A stretch of 58,740 nucleotides of DNA from positions 1-58,740 of the forward strand of contig JAISCA010000026.1 of the NCBI GenBank assembly GCA_031265875.1, given 5' to 3'. A program made the position numbers and the translations under genes. Numbering within the stretch: the first letter of the stretch is position 1; each line of letters opens with the position of its first letter. Below the pieces are notes generated by a model. The model was not told where the DNA came from, searched no databases, and saw only the letters and a program-made list of their open reading frames with translations. Below are positions 25,077 through 34,763 of this stretch, one piece after another. The DNA is from Propionibacteriaceae bacterium (GTDB lineage: Bacteria > Actinomycetota > Actinomycetes > Propionibacteriales > Propionibacteriaceae).

Positions 25077-25559
25077 TCAGGCGTGGGCGAAGAAACCGCC
25101 AGCGATACGTTCCTTGTCTTGGTCGGTCACCTTGACATTGTGCGGCAGGAGCATGAAGACGCCGGGCGTGATCTTCTCCAGCGACCCGCTGAGGGCGAAT
25201 TTCAGCCCCCCGACGAAGTCGACCAAGCGGGTGGCCTCGGCCGGGTCCATCTCGACCAAGTTGATGATGACCGGCACCCCGTCCTTGAAGCACTCCCCGA
25301 TGCGGGGGGCGTCGGCGTTGTAGGAACGAGGGTGGGCGTGGAAGATCTCCTCCAAAGCGGCCTCGCGGGCCACCGGCCGCAGACGACGCGGATCGAGCGG
25401 GGTCACGACGCCCGATTTGGCTCTCGCGGAGGGCTCGGGTTCGACCCGGTCGGTCGGCTCGAAATCACCGGTCAACTCTTCGTCGGCGAAGTCGTCGTCC
25501 CGATGGCCGGAATCGACTAGACCGGCCCAAGCCAGCGCTCGCCTCAAGTTGTCGCCCAT
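25077..25559 (-). CDS. sepF: SepF, FtsZ membrane tether
   Basis: This encodes a 160-aa division protein. The N-terminal amphipathic helix (LRRALAWAGLV) that binds membrane is followed by an acidic linker and the SepF core domain (residues ~70-155: GECFKDGVPVIINLVEMDPAEA, then FVGGLKFALSGSLEKITPGVF), which polymerises and binds the FtsZ C-terminal tail. AAGGAGG precedes ATG 25559 by four bases. In actinobacteria lacking FtsA, SepF is the main membrane anchor of the Z ring, which fits the absence of ftsA here. Confidence 0.96.
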   Translation of the reverse strand: MGDNLRRALAWAGLVDSGHRDDDFADEELTGDFEPTDRVEPEPSARAKSGVVTPLDPRRLRPVAREAALEEIFHAHPRSYNADAPRIGECFKDGVPVIINLVEMDPAEATRLVDFVGGLKFALSGSLEKITPGVFMLLPHNVKVTDQDKERIAGGFFAHA

Positions 25560-25633
25560 CGTTCCTCCTTAGGCGTGATATCGTCCTCAGGCTAGCGGCC
25601 GGGCCACCCCATCAGCCCTCGCACACGCCCGAG

Positions 25634-26389
25634 TCAAACCGATTGGCCGGCCCCGGCCAGCCAGACCACGCCGCCTTGACGGCCGGAGGCCACACCGTCG
25701 CGACGATACGAGAACAGTTCCCCGTCCTCGGCCGTGCAGGGATCCTGACGTTGGACCCGACAGCCTAGACCGGTCAGAACGGCCTCAGCCCCCGCCCCCA
25801 GATCGATGACCGGGGCGCCGGCGGCCGAACGGGCCCGAGTGGCGGGCAGTCGGGCCCAGGCCGCCTCGGCCATGGCCAGGGGCACCTCGTAACAATCAGC
25901 GCAGACGTGGGGGCCGATCCAAGCCTCCAATTCGTCCGCCCCCCGCTCCCGCAAAGCCGCCACGGTCTGTTCCAAGACGCCCGCCAGCAAACCGACCCGG
26001 CCGGCGTGGGCGGCCGCCACCAGTCGGGCGCGGCGGTCGGCCAACAAGACCGGCAAACAGTCCGCCACCCGGATCAACAGGCCGGTCCCAACCCGATCGG
26101 TGATCAAGGCGTCGGCCTCGGCCCCGGCCGCTAGGACCGGTCCGGTCAAGTCCACCCGGTCGGGCGACCAGACCGTTCGGCCGTGCCGCTGCGCCACTCC
26201 GACCAGATGGTCGAGGCCGAGCCGACGCCGCAGCCGCTCCAGGTTCTGGGCCACCGCCGCCGGGTCGTCATGACTCGAATTGCCCAAGTTGAGACTGTCG
26301 AAGGGCGGCCGGGAGACACCGCCGCGACGAGTCGTGAAAGCCAGACCGAACCCGGTCGGACCGTCCGGCCGAGAGATCCAGGCGAACAT
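25634..26389 (-). CDS. pgeF: Peptidoglycan editing factor PgeF (YfiH/multicopper laccase-like)
   Basis: This encodes a 251-aa cytoplasmic protein of the YfiH family, which removes wrongly added amino acids from UDP-MurNAc peptides. Zinc/copper ligands are visible in QRHG, ADCLPV and AAHAGRVG, and the C-terminal FSYRRDG motif is present. It follows ftsZ by 23 bp and precedes sepF, the typical actinobacterial order. Older annotations name it polyphenol oxidase or laccase-domain protein. Confidence 0.92.
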   Translation of the reverse strand: MFAWISRPDGPTGFGLAFTTRRGGVSRPPFDSLNLGNSSHDDPAAVAQNLERLRRRLGLDHLVGVAQRHGRTVWSPDRVDLTGPVLAAGAEADALITDRVGTGLLIRVADCLPVLLADRRARLVAAAHAGRVGLLAGVLEQTVAALRERGADELEAWIGPHVCADCYEVPLAMAEAAWARLPATRARSAAGAPVIDLGAGAEAVLTGLGCRVQRQDPCTAEDGELFSYRRDGVASGRQGGVVWLAGAGQSV

Positions 26390-26412
26390 GGCGGTCGCGG
26401 GGCAGCCGACTC

Positions 26413-27546
26413 CTAGCGGAGGAAATCAGGCAGATCGAGGTCGTTGACCTGGGGGGCGGCCTGGCTCTGGCCCAAGTTCTCCGATTCCAGGACCGGTTCC
26501 GACGACTGGTTCAGGACGGCCGGCTGGGCGGCCGCCAGACGCACGGGATAGCCCTCGTGGCTGCGGACGACGGGTTGGGCCGGACCGGACGAGACCGCCG
26601 GACGGTCGAAACCGGCCGCGATGACGGTGACCCTGACCTCGTCGCCCAGGGCGTCGTCGATCACCGTGCCCCAGATGATGTTGGCCTCGTCGTGGGCGGC
26701 CTCTTCGATCAGTTGAGCCGCCGCCGAGACCTCGAACAGACCCAGGTCCGAACCGCCGGCGATCGACAGCAGGACGCCCTGGGCGCCTTCGATGCTGGAC
26801 TCCAACAAGGGCGATGAGATCGCCAGCTGGGCCGCCGCGCGGGCCCGGTCGTCGCCCCGGGCCGAGCCGATCCCCATCAGGGCCGAGCCGGTGTCTTGCA
26901 TGACGGCCCTGACATCGGCGAAGTCGACGTTGATCAGACCAGGCGTGGTGATGAGGTCGGAGATGCCGGAGACGCCTTGCATCAAAACCTGGTCGGCGTG
27001 CCGGAAGGCTTCCAAGATGGCGACCTGGTGGTCGGTCATCTCAAGCAACTTGTCATTCGGGATGACGATCAAGGTGTCGACCTCGTCCCGCAGCGCCACG
27101 ATGCCGGCTTCGGCCTGGCTGGCCCGCCGACGGCCCTCGAAACTGAAGGGCCGGGTCACCACGCCGATGGTCAAGGCACCCAGAGAACGGGCGATGCGGG
27201 CCACCACCGGAGCTCCCCCGGTGCCGGTGCCGCCGCCCTCGCCGGCCGTCACGAAGACCATGTCCGACCCCCGCAAGACCTCTTCGATGTCGGCCGCGTG
27301 GTCCTCCGCCGCTTGACGGCCTTTGGCCGGATCGGCCCCCGCCCCCAAGCCCCGGGTCAACTCGCGGCCGATGTCGAGCTTGACGTCGGCGTCGGTCATC
27401 AGCAGGGCCTGGGCGTCGGTGTTGATGGCGATGAACTCCACCCCACGCAATTCGGCCTCGATCATGCGGTTGAGGGCGTTGACGCCGCCGCCACCCACTC
27501 CCACAACCTTGATAACAGCAAGGTAGTTTTGCGATGCGATGGCCAC
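26413..27546 (-). CDS. ftsZ: Cell division GTPase FtsZ
   Basis: This encodes a 377-aa tubulin homologue that forms the Z ring. The GTP-binding signature GEGGGTGTG is at residues ~102-110, the T7 loop [11 protein letters not shown] (Asn206, Asp208, Asp211) supplies the catalytic acids for hydrolysis, and the conserved C-terminal peptide DLDLPDFLR that binds SepF is intact after a ~60-residue linker. Start GTG 27546 has GAGG eight bases upstream; the 13 codons further 5' are not conserved. A 159-bp gap separates it from ftsQ, so it may have its own promoter. Confidence 0.97.
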   Translation of the reverse strand: MAIASQNYLAVIKVVGVGGGGVNALNRMIEAELRGVEFIAINTDAQALLMTDADVKLDIGRELTRGLGAGADPAKGRQAAEDHAADIEEVLRGSDMVFVTAGEGGGTGTGGAPVVARIARSLGALTIGVVTRPFSFEGRRRASQAEAGIVALRDEVDTLIVIPNDKLLEMTDHQVAILEAFRHADQVLMQGVSGISDLITTPGLINVDFADVRAVMQDTGSALMGIGSARGDDRARAAAQLAISSPLLESSIEGAQGVLLSIAGGSDLGLFEVSAAAQLIEEAAHDEANIIWGTVIDDALGDEVRVTVIAAGFDRPAVSSGPAQPVVRSHEGYPVRLAAAQPAVLNQSSEPVLESENLGQSQAAPQVNDLDLPDFLR

Positions 27547-27705
27547 GTCTCGAACCTCAATTGCACGTCTGGCTGATGGTGGCATCAGGCTACGAGATGC
27601 GAACAGCGGACGCCACGTTGACCCGAGCGACTTCCCCGAATCTCGACCACTACTTCAGACTCGGCCCCGAGCCAGGCCAGACAACCGCGCTGCGACGGCG
27701 ACGCC

Positions 27706-28434
27706 TCAGCGGGTGGCCGGATGGCTGGGCACGGAGACGTCATAATAGGTGGCCGGAACATTGATCAACCCGGCTATGACCTCGGCTTTGCGATCGGACT
27801 GATCGGCCGATCCCCACATGATGGTGGCCCCCGACAGCAAATGGATCTCGATGCGGTCGACCGACTGCGACTCGAGTGACCGGGTCTGTTGACGGATCGT
27901 CTCCGGCAGAGCCACCACGACCTGGGCGACGTCGCGCAAAGACCGCGGAGTGGTCTCGGCCAGGGTCGCCTGGACCAGGCCGACCGGTGGAGCGGCCACG
28001 GTCTGATAGTCGCGACCGCTGGCGTCGACTAGGACGTAGCTGCCGTGGCTGAGCAAGACATAGGCCGGACTGCGCAAGGTCAGGGCCAGCTCGACCACGC
28101 CGTCGAGGTGGCGCTCGACCTCGACCGCGGCGACGGCCGGCAACTCGGCCACGCGCTGGCCGATGGCGGCGACGTCGAGCCGGAGCAAGGCCTGCCCCAG
28201 TGGCACGGCGGCGGCCGCCACGACTCGTTCCCGGAGGGCCGGGTCGTCCGTGCCGGAGACCTCGACCCGGTCGGCCGCGAAGACAGTTGAGAAATAGGCC
28301 AACCAGACCCCGACCAGACCTGACCCGAGCACGACAGCGGCGATCAGGGCCAGCCGCAGGCGACGACGGCGCTGACGCCGCAGCCGGCGCCGGCGAGCCG
28401 GGCCGGAGTCACGTATGACGCCGGGGGCGCTCAC
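27706..28434 (-). CDS. ftsQ: Cell division protein FtsQ (DivIB)
   Basis: This encodes a 242-aa bitopic membrane protein: a very basic cytoplasmic N-terminus (RRRRLRRQRRRR), one transmembrane helix (residues ~27-47) and an extracytoplasmic POTRA domain (VEVSGTDDPALRERVV), followed by the FtsQ beta domain. FtsQ links early and late septal proteins. GTG 28434 overlaps the murC stop by four bases, so it is translationally coupled. Confidence 0.92.
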   Translation of the reverse strand: MSAPGVIRDSGPARRRRLRRQRRRRLRLALIAAVVLGSGLVGVWLAYFSTVFAADRVEVSGTDDPALRERVVAAAAVPLGQALLRLDVAAIGQRVAELPAVAAVEVERHLDGVVELALTLRSPAYVLLSHGSYVLVDASGRDYQTVAAPPVGLVQATLAETTPRSLRDVAQVVVALPETIRQQTRSLESQSVDRIEIHLLSGATIMWGSADQSDRKAEVIAGLINVPATYYDVSVPSHPATR

Positions 28435-29849
28435 GCCGCGTCCCAGCTCCGCAGCAGACGCGGCCCCACCGCGGTGACGTCGCCGGCTCCCAAGGTCAAG
28501 ACCAAATCGCCGGGCTGGACCAGGTCGGCCAGGGCGCGGACGGCCTGATCCAGACTGGGCCGGTAGAGCGTCTCGGCGCCGTGGCGGCTGGCGGCGTCGG
28601 CCACCAATCGACCGCTGACGCCGGCGATGGGCCGTTCCCGGGCCGGGTAGACGTCACAGACCAAGACCAGGTCGGCCGCCGCCAAGGCGGCTCCGAATTG
28701 GTCCGCCCAATCGCGCGTGCGCGTGAATAGGTGGGGTTGGAAGAGAGCCACCACTCGGGCCCCCGCCGCCACCTCGCGCGCCGCCGCCAGGGTCACGGCG
28801 ATCTCCGTCGGATGGTGGGCGTAGTCGTCGTAGACGGTGACGCCGCCGGCCCGCCCGACCAACTCGAAGCGCCGACCGGCGCCGGAGAAATCGGCCAGGG
28901 CGGCGACCAAGTCAGCGGCGGCGCAGCCTTGGCTGAGCCCAGCCGCGACGGCGGCGGCGGCGTTGTGCAGATTGTGCCGGCCCGGCACGGCCAGACGCAG
29001 CCGGCCGGACCAATCCGGCGTCTGCAGCCAAGCGCTCGGGTTGAGCCCGTCCAGGGTCAATTGACTCAGCTGGAGTCGGCAGCCCTCGGACTCGCCGTAG
29101 GTCCAGACCGGGCGGCGCTCTGCGGCCAAACCCTGGGCCAAGGCGGCCGCGCCCGGATCGTCGCCGGAGCAGATCGTCTGAACCACCGCTGGGCCCCGCA
29201 GGAAGCGTTCGAAACCGGCCCGGTAGGCCTCAGCGCTGCCCCAGTTGTCCAGGTGGTCGGCTTCGACCGACGGCACCACCTGGATCTGGCTGGGGTACTG
29301 CAGGAAGGAGCCGTCCGACTCGTCGGCCTCGACCACGAAGATAGCTGACCGGTCCCGGACGGGACGGCCCCAGTGGGCCGACTGGCCGGTGTCGGCCAGG
29401 GTCGATCCGATGACGTAGCTGGGATCGAGGCCGGCCCCGTTCAGAGCCCGCACGATCATGGCCGAGGTGGTGGTCTTGCCGTGCGTGCCGGCCACCGCGA
29501 TGGTGGAGGAGCCCAAGGTCAAGGCGGCCAGGGCGGTGCTGCGATGCCAGATCCTGAGACCGCGGCGGCGGGCCTCAGTCAATTCGACGTTGTCTGGCTG
29601 GATCGCCGTCGACACCACCACCGTGTCGACCGGCCCCAAACGACTGGCGTCGTGACCGACCCAGACCTTGGCCCCGGCGGCGGCCAGTCGGCTCAGCTCG
29701 GGCGAGTCGGCCTGGTCGGAGCCAGAGACCGGGCGGCCCCGCTCGAGGTAGAGCTGGGCCACGCCGGACATGCCAGAGCCGCCGATGGCGATGAAGTGGA
29801 CCGCCCCCAGCTCGTCCACAGGTAAGATTGGTTGTGGTTCGAGCAGCAT
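28431..29849 (-). CDS. murC: UDP-N-acetylmuramate--L-alanine ligase MurC
   Basis: This encodes a 472-aa ATP-dependent ligase that adds L-alanine to UDP-MurNAc, the first peptide step of lipid II synthesis. It has the Rossmann-like start HFIAIGGSGMSGVAQLYL, the ATP P-loop GTHGKTTT at about residues 120-127 and the C-terminal motif DDYAHHPTEI. Its ATG directly follows the murG stop (TAGATG). Order murG-murC-ftsQ is normal for actinobacteria. Confidence 0.97.
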   Translation of the reverse strand: MLLEPQPILPVDELGAVHFIAIGGSGMSGVAQLYLERGRPVSGSDQADSPELSRLAAAGAKVWVGHDASRLGPVDTVVVSTAIQPDNVELTEARRRGLRIWHRSTALAALTLGSSTIAVAGTHGKTTTSAMIVRALNGAGLDPSYVIGSTLADTGQSAHWGRPVRDRSAIFVVEADESDGSFLQYPSQIQVVPSVEADHLDNWGSAEAYRAGFERFLRGPAVVQTICSGDDPGAAALAQGLAAERRPVWTYGESEGCRLQLSQLTLDGLNPSAWLQTPDWSGRLRLAVPGRHNLHNAAAAVAAGLSQGCAAADLVAALADFSGAGRRFELVGRAGGVTVYDDYAHHPTEIAVTLAAAREVAAGARVVALFQPHLFTRTRDWADQFGAALAAADLVLVCDVYPARERPIAGVSGRLVADAASRHGAETLYRPSLDQAVRALADLVQPGDLVLTLGAGDVTAVGPRLLRSWDAA

Positions 29850-30947
29850 CTACTTCCTCCGATGGGCGGCTTCGAGAGCCCAGTCTGCCAGCCGGGCGGC
29901 GGCGTCGCGCGGCATCAGGGCGAGGCCGGCCCGGGCCATCGCCGGCAGGGTCTCGGGCTGGGCGACCAATTCGGCCAGTTGCCCGGTCAGGCGGTCGGCG
30001 TCGAACTCGGCGTCCTCGATCAAGACCGCTCCACCGGCGCCGACCAGGCCGGCCGCGTTCTTGGCCTGCTCGCCATTGCCGTGCGGCAACGGCACTAGCA
30101 CGGCTGGCAAGCCCAGACAAGCCAGCTCGACCACGGTGGCGGCCCCGGCCCGGCCCACCATCAGATCGGCCGCGGCGTAGGCCTGAGCCATCTGATCGAC
30201 GTAGGCCAGGGGCCGATAGCAGGGGCCGGCCGAGTCGCCTTCGGCCGGCCCGGCCTGGTCGATGTGGTTGGCCCCGGTGACGTGCAAGATGGACCAGCCG
30301 GCCGCCATCAGGTCGGCCCGGGCCGCGCTGACGGCCTGATTGAGCCGCTGGGCGCCCTGGGAACCGCCCGACACCAGCACGACCCGGCCGGATGGGGGCA
30401 GGTCGAAGGTCCGCCGGGCCTCGGGGCGGGCCGCCGACCGGTCGAGTTCGGCGATGGCGGAGCGCAGGGGCAGACCGATCACACGCTGCCGGGGCAGGCC
30501 GGTGTTGGCGAAGGTGACGGCCACGCCGGCCCCCAAGCGGGCCGCCACCCGGTTGGCCAGACCAGGCACGGCGTTGGCCTCATGACAGATCAAGGGCAGC
30601 CCGAGCAGACGGGCGGCCAAGAAGACGGGCAGGCTGGCGTAACCGCCGAAACCGACCACCACCTGGCAGCGGTGGCGGCGCAGCAGACGGCGAGCTTGGG
30701 CCACGGCTGCGATCAGACGCGGTGGCAAGGTGATGAGATCACGGTCCAACCGGCGCGGCCAAGGCGTCGGCGCGATCAGTTCCAAGTCCAGCCCGGCGGC
30801 TGGTACCACCCGCGACTCCAGGCCTCGAGGGGTGCCGACGCAGACCAGCCCGGCGGTCGGCTCCACCTCCAGCAGCGCCTCGGCCGTGGCGATCAAGGGA
30901 GCGATATGACCGGTCGTGCCGCCGCCGGCCAGCGCCACCTGGGTCAC
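29850..30947 (-). CDS. murG: UDP-GlcNAc--undecaprenyl-PP-MurNAc-pentapeptide transferase MurG
   Basis: This encodes a 365-aa GT-B glycosyltransferase that makes lipid II from lipid I at the inner face of the membrane. The N-terminal GGGTTGHI (residues 8-15) is the lipid-binding G-loop, VVGFGGYAS the second, and VSGGSQGAQRLN plus the GRAGAATVVELA motif form the UDP-GlcNAc site. GTG 30947 overlaps the ftsW stop (GTGA). The much longer open frame upstream is ftsW out of frame. Confidence 0.97.
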   Translation of the reverse strand: MTQVALAGGGTTGHIAPLIATAEALLEVEPTAGLVCVGTPRGLESRVVPAAGLDLELIAPTPWPRRLDRDLITLPPRLIAAVAQARRLLRRHRCQVVVGFGGYASLPVFLAARLLGLPLICHEANAVPGLANRVAARLGAGVAVTFANTGLPRQRVIGLPLRSAIAELDRSAARPEARRTFDLPPSGRVVLVSGGSQGAQRLNQAVSAARADLMAAGWSILHVTGANHIDQAGPAEGDSAGPCYRPLAYVDQMAQAYAAADLMVGRAGAATVVELACLGLPAVLVPLPHGNGEQAKNAAGLVGAGGAVLIEDAEFDADRLTGQLAELVAQPETLPAMARAGLALMPRDAAARLADWALEAAHRRK

Positions 30948-32179
30948 GCTCGGCCTCGGCTGAAGACCGAGGTGACACGCCCCGAGCCGATCCGGCGTTC
31001 CGCCAGAGCCCGGCGGGCCTCCGGTTCGGCCCGGGCGCAGCCGACCAGCAGGCCCAGCCCCATGATGGTCGCGATCAGGCTCGACCCACCGTAGGAGACC
31101 AGAGGCAAGGTGACGCCCAGGACCGGGCTCAGACGCAGCACCACGGCGATGTTGATGAGGGCTTGGACTGAGAACCAGACCGCCACCCCCACGGCCACCA
31201 GACGGTTGAAAGGCTCGTCCGAGCGCAAGGCCACGCGCAAGCCCAGGTAGCCCAGGGCGAAGAAGAGGAAGATGACGGTCAAGGTGCCGGCCAGACCCAA
31301 TTCCTCGCCGATGATGGCCAGGATGTAATCGGTGTGGGAGGCCGACAGCAGCCCCCATTTCTGCTTGCTGGCCCCCAGCCCTTGGCCCCACCAACCGCCC
31401 GAGGCCAAGGCGTAGAGGCCGTGGTTGGGCTGGTAATTGGCGCCCAGCGGGTCGGAGGCCGGATTCAGCCAGGCCGCGATCCGATTCATCCGGTTGGGCT
31501 GGATCCGGGTCAGTATCCCCACTCCGGCCGCCACCACGATCAAAACCGCGCCCAACAGGCGGCCCGGGGCCCCGGCCATGAAAGCCATGCCTAAGACCAT
31601 CAGGCCGATGACGCTGGCCGTGCCCAGGTCTTTCTGGAACAGGACCAAGCCGGCCACCAGGCCGCCGGCGGCCAGGAAGCCCAGCCACTGCCGCATGTCG
31701 TCCAAGGCCTTCCGCCGGTTGGCCAAGAGGTGGGCCCCGAAGACGATGAGAGCCAGCTTGGCGAACTCGGAGGGCTGGAACTGAGCAGGTCCGAAGCGGA
31801 GCCAGTTACGGTTGCCGGAGACCTCGACCCCGAGCGGGGTCAGGATCGACAACATCAGCAGCGCCAGGGCCAGGGCCAGGCTGGGCCAGGCCAGACGGCG
31901 CAACCATTTCGTCGTCAGCCGTGACAGCAGCCAAGCCAAGACCAAGCCGGCCAAGGCGAACTGGAGCTGGCGTTTGCCGTAGTGGTAGGCGTCACCGAAA
32001 TTGGATTGAGCGATGACGGAGGAGGCCGAGGCCACCATCACGACGCCGAAGCCGACCAGGACGGCCCCGATCGCGATGATGAGGTGGAAACTGGCCAAGG
32101 GATGGCCCAGGGTCTGACTGATCAGACCGCCTTTAGCGCGCTGTGCGGTGTCGACCGTCGGGGAAGGCAGCGTGGTCAT
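30944..32179 (-). CDS. ftsW: Septal peptidoglycan polymerase FtsW
   Basis: This encodes a 411-aa SEDS-family membrane protein with about ten transmembrane helices; it polymerises lipid II together with FtsI at the septum. Conserved SEDS parts include GVEVSGNRNWL, the catalytic-loop region QPSEFAKLALI and SHTDYILAIIGEELG, then LPLVSYGGSS near the C-terminus. Length and position between murD and murG are standard. Confidence 0.96.
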   Translation of the reverse strand: MTTLPSPTVDTAQRAKGGLISQTLGHPLASFHLIIAIGAVLVGFGVVMVASASSVIAQSNFGDAYHYGKRQLQFALAGLVLAWLLSRLTTKWLRRLAWPSLALALALLMLSILTPLGVEVSGNRNWLRFGPAQFQPSEFAKLALIVFGAHLLANRRKALDDMRQWLGFLAAGGLVAGLVLFQKDLGTASVIGLMVLGMAFMAGAPGRLLGAVLIVVAAGVGILTRIQPNRMNRIAAWLNPASDPLGANYQPNHGLYALASGGWWGQGLGASKQKWGLLSASHTDYILAIIGEELGLAGTLTVIFLFFALGYLGLRVALRSDEPFNRLVAVGVAVWFSVQALINIAVVLRLSPVLGVTLPLVSYGGSSLIATIMGLGLLVGCARAEPEARRALAERRIGSGRVTSVFSRGRA

Positions 32180-32184
32180 CGGTC

Positions 32185-33696
32185 TTATCCGGGCCCTTTC
32201 TCGATCAGGCGGCGAACGGCCTCGGCGAAGGCGTCGCCCCGGGCGGCGTAACTGGTGAACATGTCGAGCGAGGCGCAGCCGGGGGCCAGCAGCACGGTGT
32301 CGCCGGGGCGGGCCCAGCGGGCGGCTGTGGCCACGACCTCGGACATAGTCTCAGTGTCGGTGCTATCGATGACTTCGAGCTGGACCTGGGGGGCGTGTCG
32401 TCTGATCGCCTGGGCCACCTGCTGGCGGTCGACCCCGAACACGACCGCGCCCCGTAGCCGGTCGCCGAAGCGACGGACCAAGTCGTCGAATTGGGTGCCC
32501 TTGGCTTGGCCGCCGGCCAGCCAGACGACCGACTCGAAGGCCGCCAGGGAGGCCATGGCGGCGGACGGGTTGGTGGCCTTGGAGTCGTCCACCCAGGTCA
32601 CCCCGCCGGCCTGGGCCACCGTCTCGATGCGGTGGCGGCCCGGCTGGTGCTGACGCAGGCCTGGGGCCACGGCCGGGGGCGGCACGCCGAAGGAGCGAGC
32701 CAGGGCGGCGGCGGCCAAGGCGTTGGCCAGATTGTGCGGGGCCGGTGGTTGGACGTCGCTGAGGGCCGCCAGCGGCAGGGCCGAGTCGCGCCGCTGCTCG
32801 ATGAAGGCGCGATCCACCAAGAGATCGTCCACCAGCCCCAGCATGGAGGGGCCGGGGACGTCCAGGGTGAAGCCGATGGCGCGGGCCCCCTCGATCACGT
32901 CGGCCTCCTCCACCAGTCGCTCGGTGGCGGCGTCTTGGACGTTGTAGACACAGCTGCGCTCGACCTGATGGAAGATACGGGCCTTGTCGGCGGTGTAAGC
33001 CTCCCAGGGGGTGGCGGCTAAGCGGCCCAACTGGTCCCAGGTCTCGGCCTCGGCGTACCACTCCAGATGGTCCGGCTCCAGGTTGAGACAGGCCGCCGAA
33101 TGGAAATGGGCCTGATCCAGCCAGTGCAATTGGAAACTGGACAATTCGACCGCCAGGACGTCGTATTCGACCTCGTCCAAGACGGCCTCCATGACCGGCC
33201 GGCCGACGTTGCCGACGGCCGCCGTCTTGAGGCCGGCCGCGCTCAAGATGGCGGCCAGCATGGTGACCGTGGTGGTCTTGCCGTTGGTGCCGGTGACGGC
33301 CAGCCAGGGCGTCACCCGATCCGGGCGCTGCAGGCGCCAAGCTAATTCGACCTCGCCCCAGATCGGTCGGCCAGCCCGGGCGGCCTGGGCCAGCAGAGGG
33401 GCGGTCGGACGCCAGCCGGGCGAGGCGATCACCAAATCGGTCGCCTCCGGCAAGTCGGCCGTGCGGCCTGGGCCGAGCCGGACCTGGGCCCCCAACACTC
33501 TCAGCAGGTTGGCCCGGTCGGTCTGGCTGGGACCGGCCTGCTCGTCCAGCACCGTGACCTGGGCCCCCAGCTCGAGTAAGGCGTCGGCGGCGGCGTAACC
33601 GGACAGGCCCAGTCCGGCCACCGTGACCTGGGCCTCGACCCAGGGCGACAAGCGGTCGGCCCGCTCCAGCCAGGCCGCTACGTTCGGGCGGCTCAT
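32185..33696 (-). CDS. murD: UDP-MurNAc-L-alanine--D-glutamate ligase MurD
   Basis: This encodes a 503-aa ATP-dependent ligase that adds D-glutamate. The P-loop GTNGKTTT, the acidic N-terminal Rossmann part [11 protein letters not shown] and the C-terminal DDSKATN motif are visible. ATG 33696 overlaps the mraY stop (ATGA). At ~500 residues it is somewhat longer than E. coli MurD (438), partly through an insertion near residues 260-320 ([19 protein letters not shown] region). Confidence 0.96.
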   Translation of the reverse strand: MSRPNVAAWLERADRLSPWVEAQVTVAGLGLSGYAAADALLELGAQVTVLDEQAGPSQTDRANLLRVLGAQVRLGPGRTADLPEATDLVIASPGWRPTAPLLAQAARAGRPIWGEVELAWRLQRPDRVTPWLAVTGTNGKTTTVTMLAAILSAAGLKTAAVGNVGRPVMEAVLDEVEYDVLAVELSSFQLHWLDQAHFHSAACLNLEPDHLEWYAEAETWDQLGRLAATPWEAYTADKARIFHQVERSCVYNVQDAATERLVEEADVIEGARAIGFTLDVPGPSMLGLVDDLLVDRAFIEQRRDSALPLAALSDVQPPAPHNLANALAAAALARSFGVPPPAVAPGLRQHQPGRHRIETVAQAGGVTWVDDSKATNPSAAMASLAAFESVVWLAGGQAKGTQFDDLVRRFGDRLRGAVVFGVDRQQVAQAIRRHAPQVQLEVIDSTDTETMSEVVATAARWARPGDTVLLAPGCASLDMFTSYAARGDAFAEAVRRLIEKGPG

Positions 33697-34763
33697 TGCC
33701 CGACCGCCCATTCGCCGTAGAACAGACCGACGCCGACGGCGGCCGCCAAGCCAGCCACGATCCAGAGCCGGATGACGACGGTGACCTCTTCCCAACCGAC
33801 CATCTCGAAGTGGTGGTGCAGCGGCGCCATTTTGAATAAACGTTTACCGCCGGTGGCCTTGAAGTAACCGACTTGGAGCAGCACCGAGACGGCTTCCAAG
33901 ACGAAGAGCAAGCCGATCACGATCCCGATCAATTCGGTCCGGGTCATGATGGTCATGGCCGCCACGCCGCCACCGATGGCCAAAGAGCCGGTGTCGCCCA
34001 AGAAGATCTTGGCCGGCCGGGCGTTCCACCACAGGAAGCCGAAGAGAGCGCCCGCCACGGCCACGCAGACCACCGCCAGGTCGAGCGGATTGCGCACGTC
34101 GTAGCACTTCGGACCGGCCGTCGACAAGGTGCCGCACCACTGATTGGCCTGCCAGAAGTTGACGATGCTGTAGGCCACGAAGACCATGGCGGCCGAGCCG
34201 GTCAGGAGGCCGTCCAGGCCGTCGGTCAGGTTGGCGCCGTTGGAGAAGGAGGCGATGATGAACATGATCCAGATCACCGCCACCACCAGCGGCAGCGTCA
34301 ACCAACCGATGTCGCGCTGGAAGGAGATGGCGGCCGAAGCCGGCGTGAAGCCACGGTCGTCTGGGAAATGCAGGGCGGCGACGGCGAAGGCCGCGCCGAC
34401 CAGGCTCTGCAAGGCCAGCTTGGCCCAGGCGTGGAGGCCGAGGGAGCGGGCGTGGCGGATCTTGATCCAATCGTCGGCGAAGCCGATCGCGCCCAAGCCG
34501 ACCATCAGGCCGAGGGCCAGCAAGCCGGAGACGGACAAGGCCCGGGTGAAGACGATGTGCGAACCGAGGTAACCGGCCACCACGGCCACGATCAGAATGG
34601 CGCCGCCCATGGTCGGGGTGCCGCGTTTGGTGTGATGGGCGGTCGGGCCGTCGTCACGGATGAACTGGCCATAGGCGTGACGCTTCAAGAAGAGGATCCA
34701 GTAGCGGGTGCCGATCAGGGTGACGATGAGGGAGATCAGCCCGGCGGTCAGAATGATCAGCAT
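33693..34763 (-). CDS. mraY: Phospho-MurNAc-pentapeptide translocase MraY
   Basis: This encodes a 356-aa integral membrane enzyme with ten transmembrane helices that transfers phospho-MurNAc-pentapeptide to undecaprenyl phosphate, making lipid I. Signature sequences are [12 protein letters not shown], the metal site [23 protein letters not shown] and [10 protein letters not shown]. It overlaps murF by 7 bp. Confidence 0.97.
   Translation of the reverse strand: MLIILTAGLISLIVTLIGTRYWILFLKRHAYGQFIRDDGPTAHHTKRGTPTMGGAILIVAVVAGYLGSHIVFTRALSVSGLLALGLMVGLGAIGFADDWIKIRHARSLGLHAWAKLALQSLVGAAFAVAALHFPDDRGFTPASAAISFQRDIGWLTLPLVVAVIWIMFIIASFSNGANLTDGLDGLLTGSAAMVFVAYSIVNFWQANQWCGTLSTAGPKCYDVRNPLDLAVVCVAVAGALFGFLWWNARPAKIFLGDTGSLAIGGGVAAMTIMTRTELIGIVIGLLFVLEAVSVLLQVGYFKATGGKRLFKMAPLHHHFEMVGWEEVTVVIRLWIVAGLAAAVGVGLFYGEWAVGQ

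Noticed and set aside
30948-31688. Long N-terminal extension of the murG frame
   Set aside because: It is ftsW read in another frame. MurG begins at GTG 30947 with its G-loop eight residues later and overlaps the ftsW stop by four bases.
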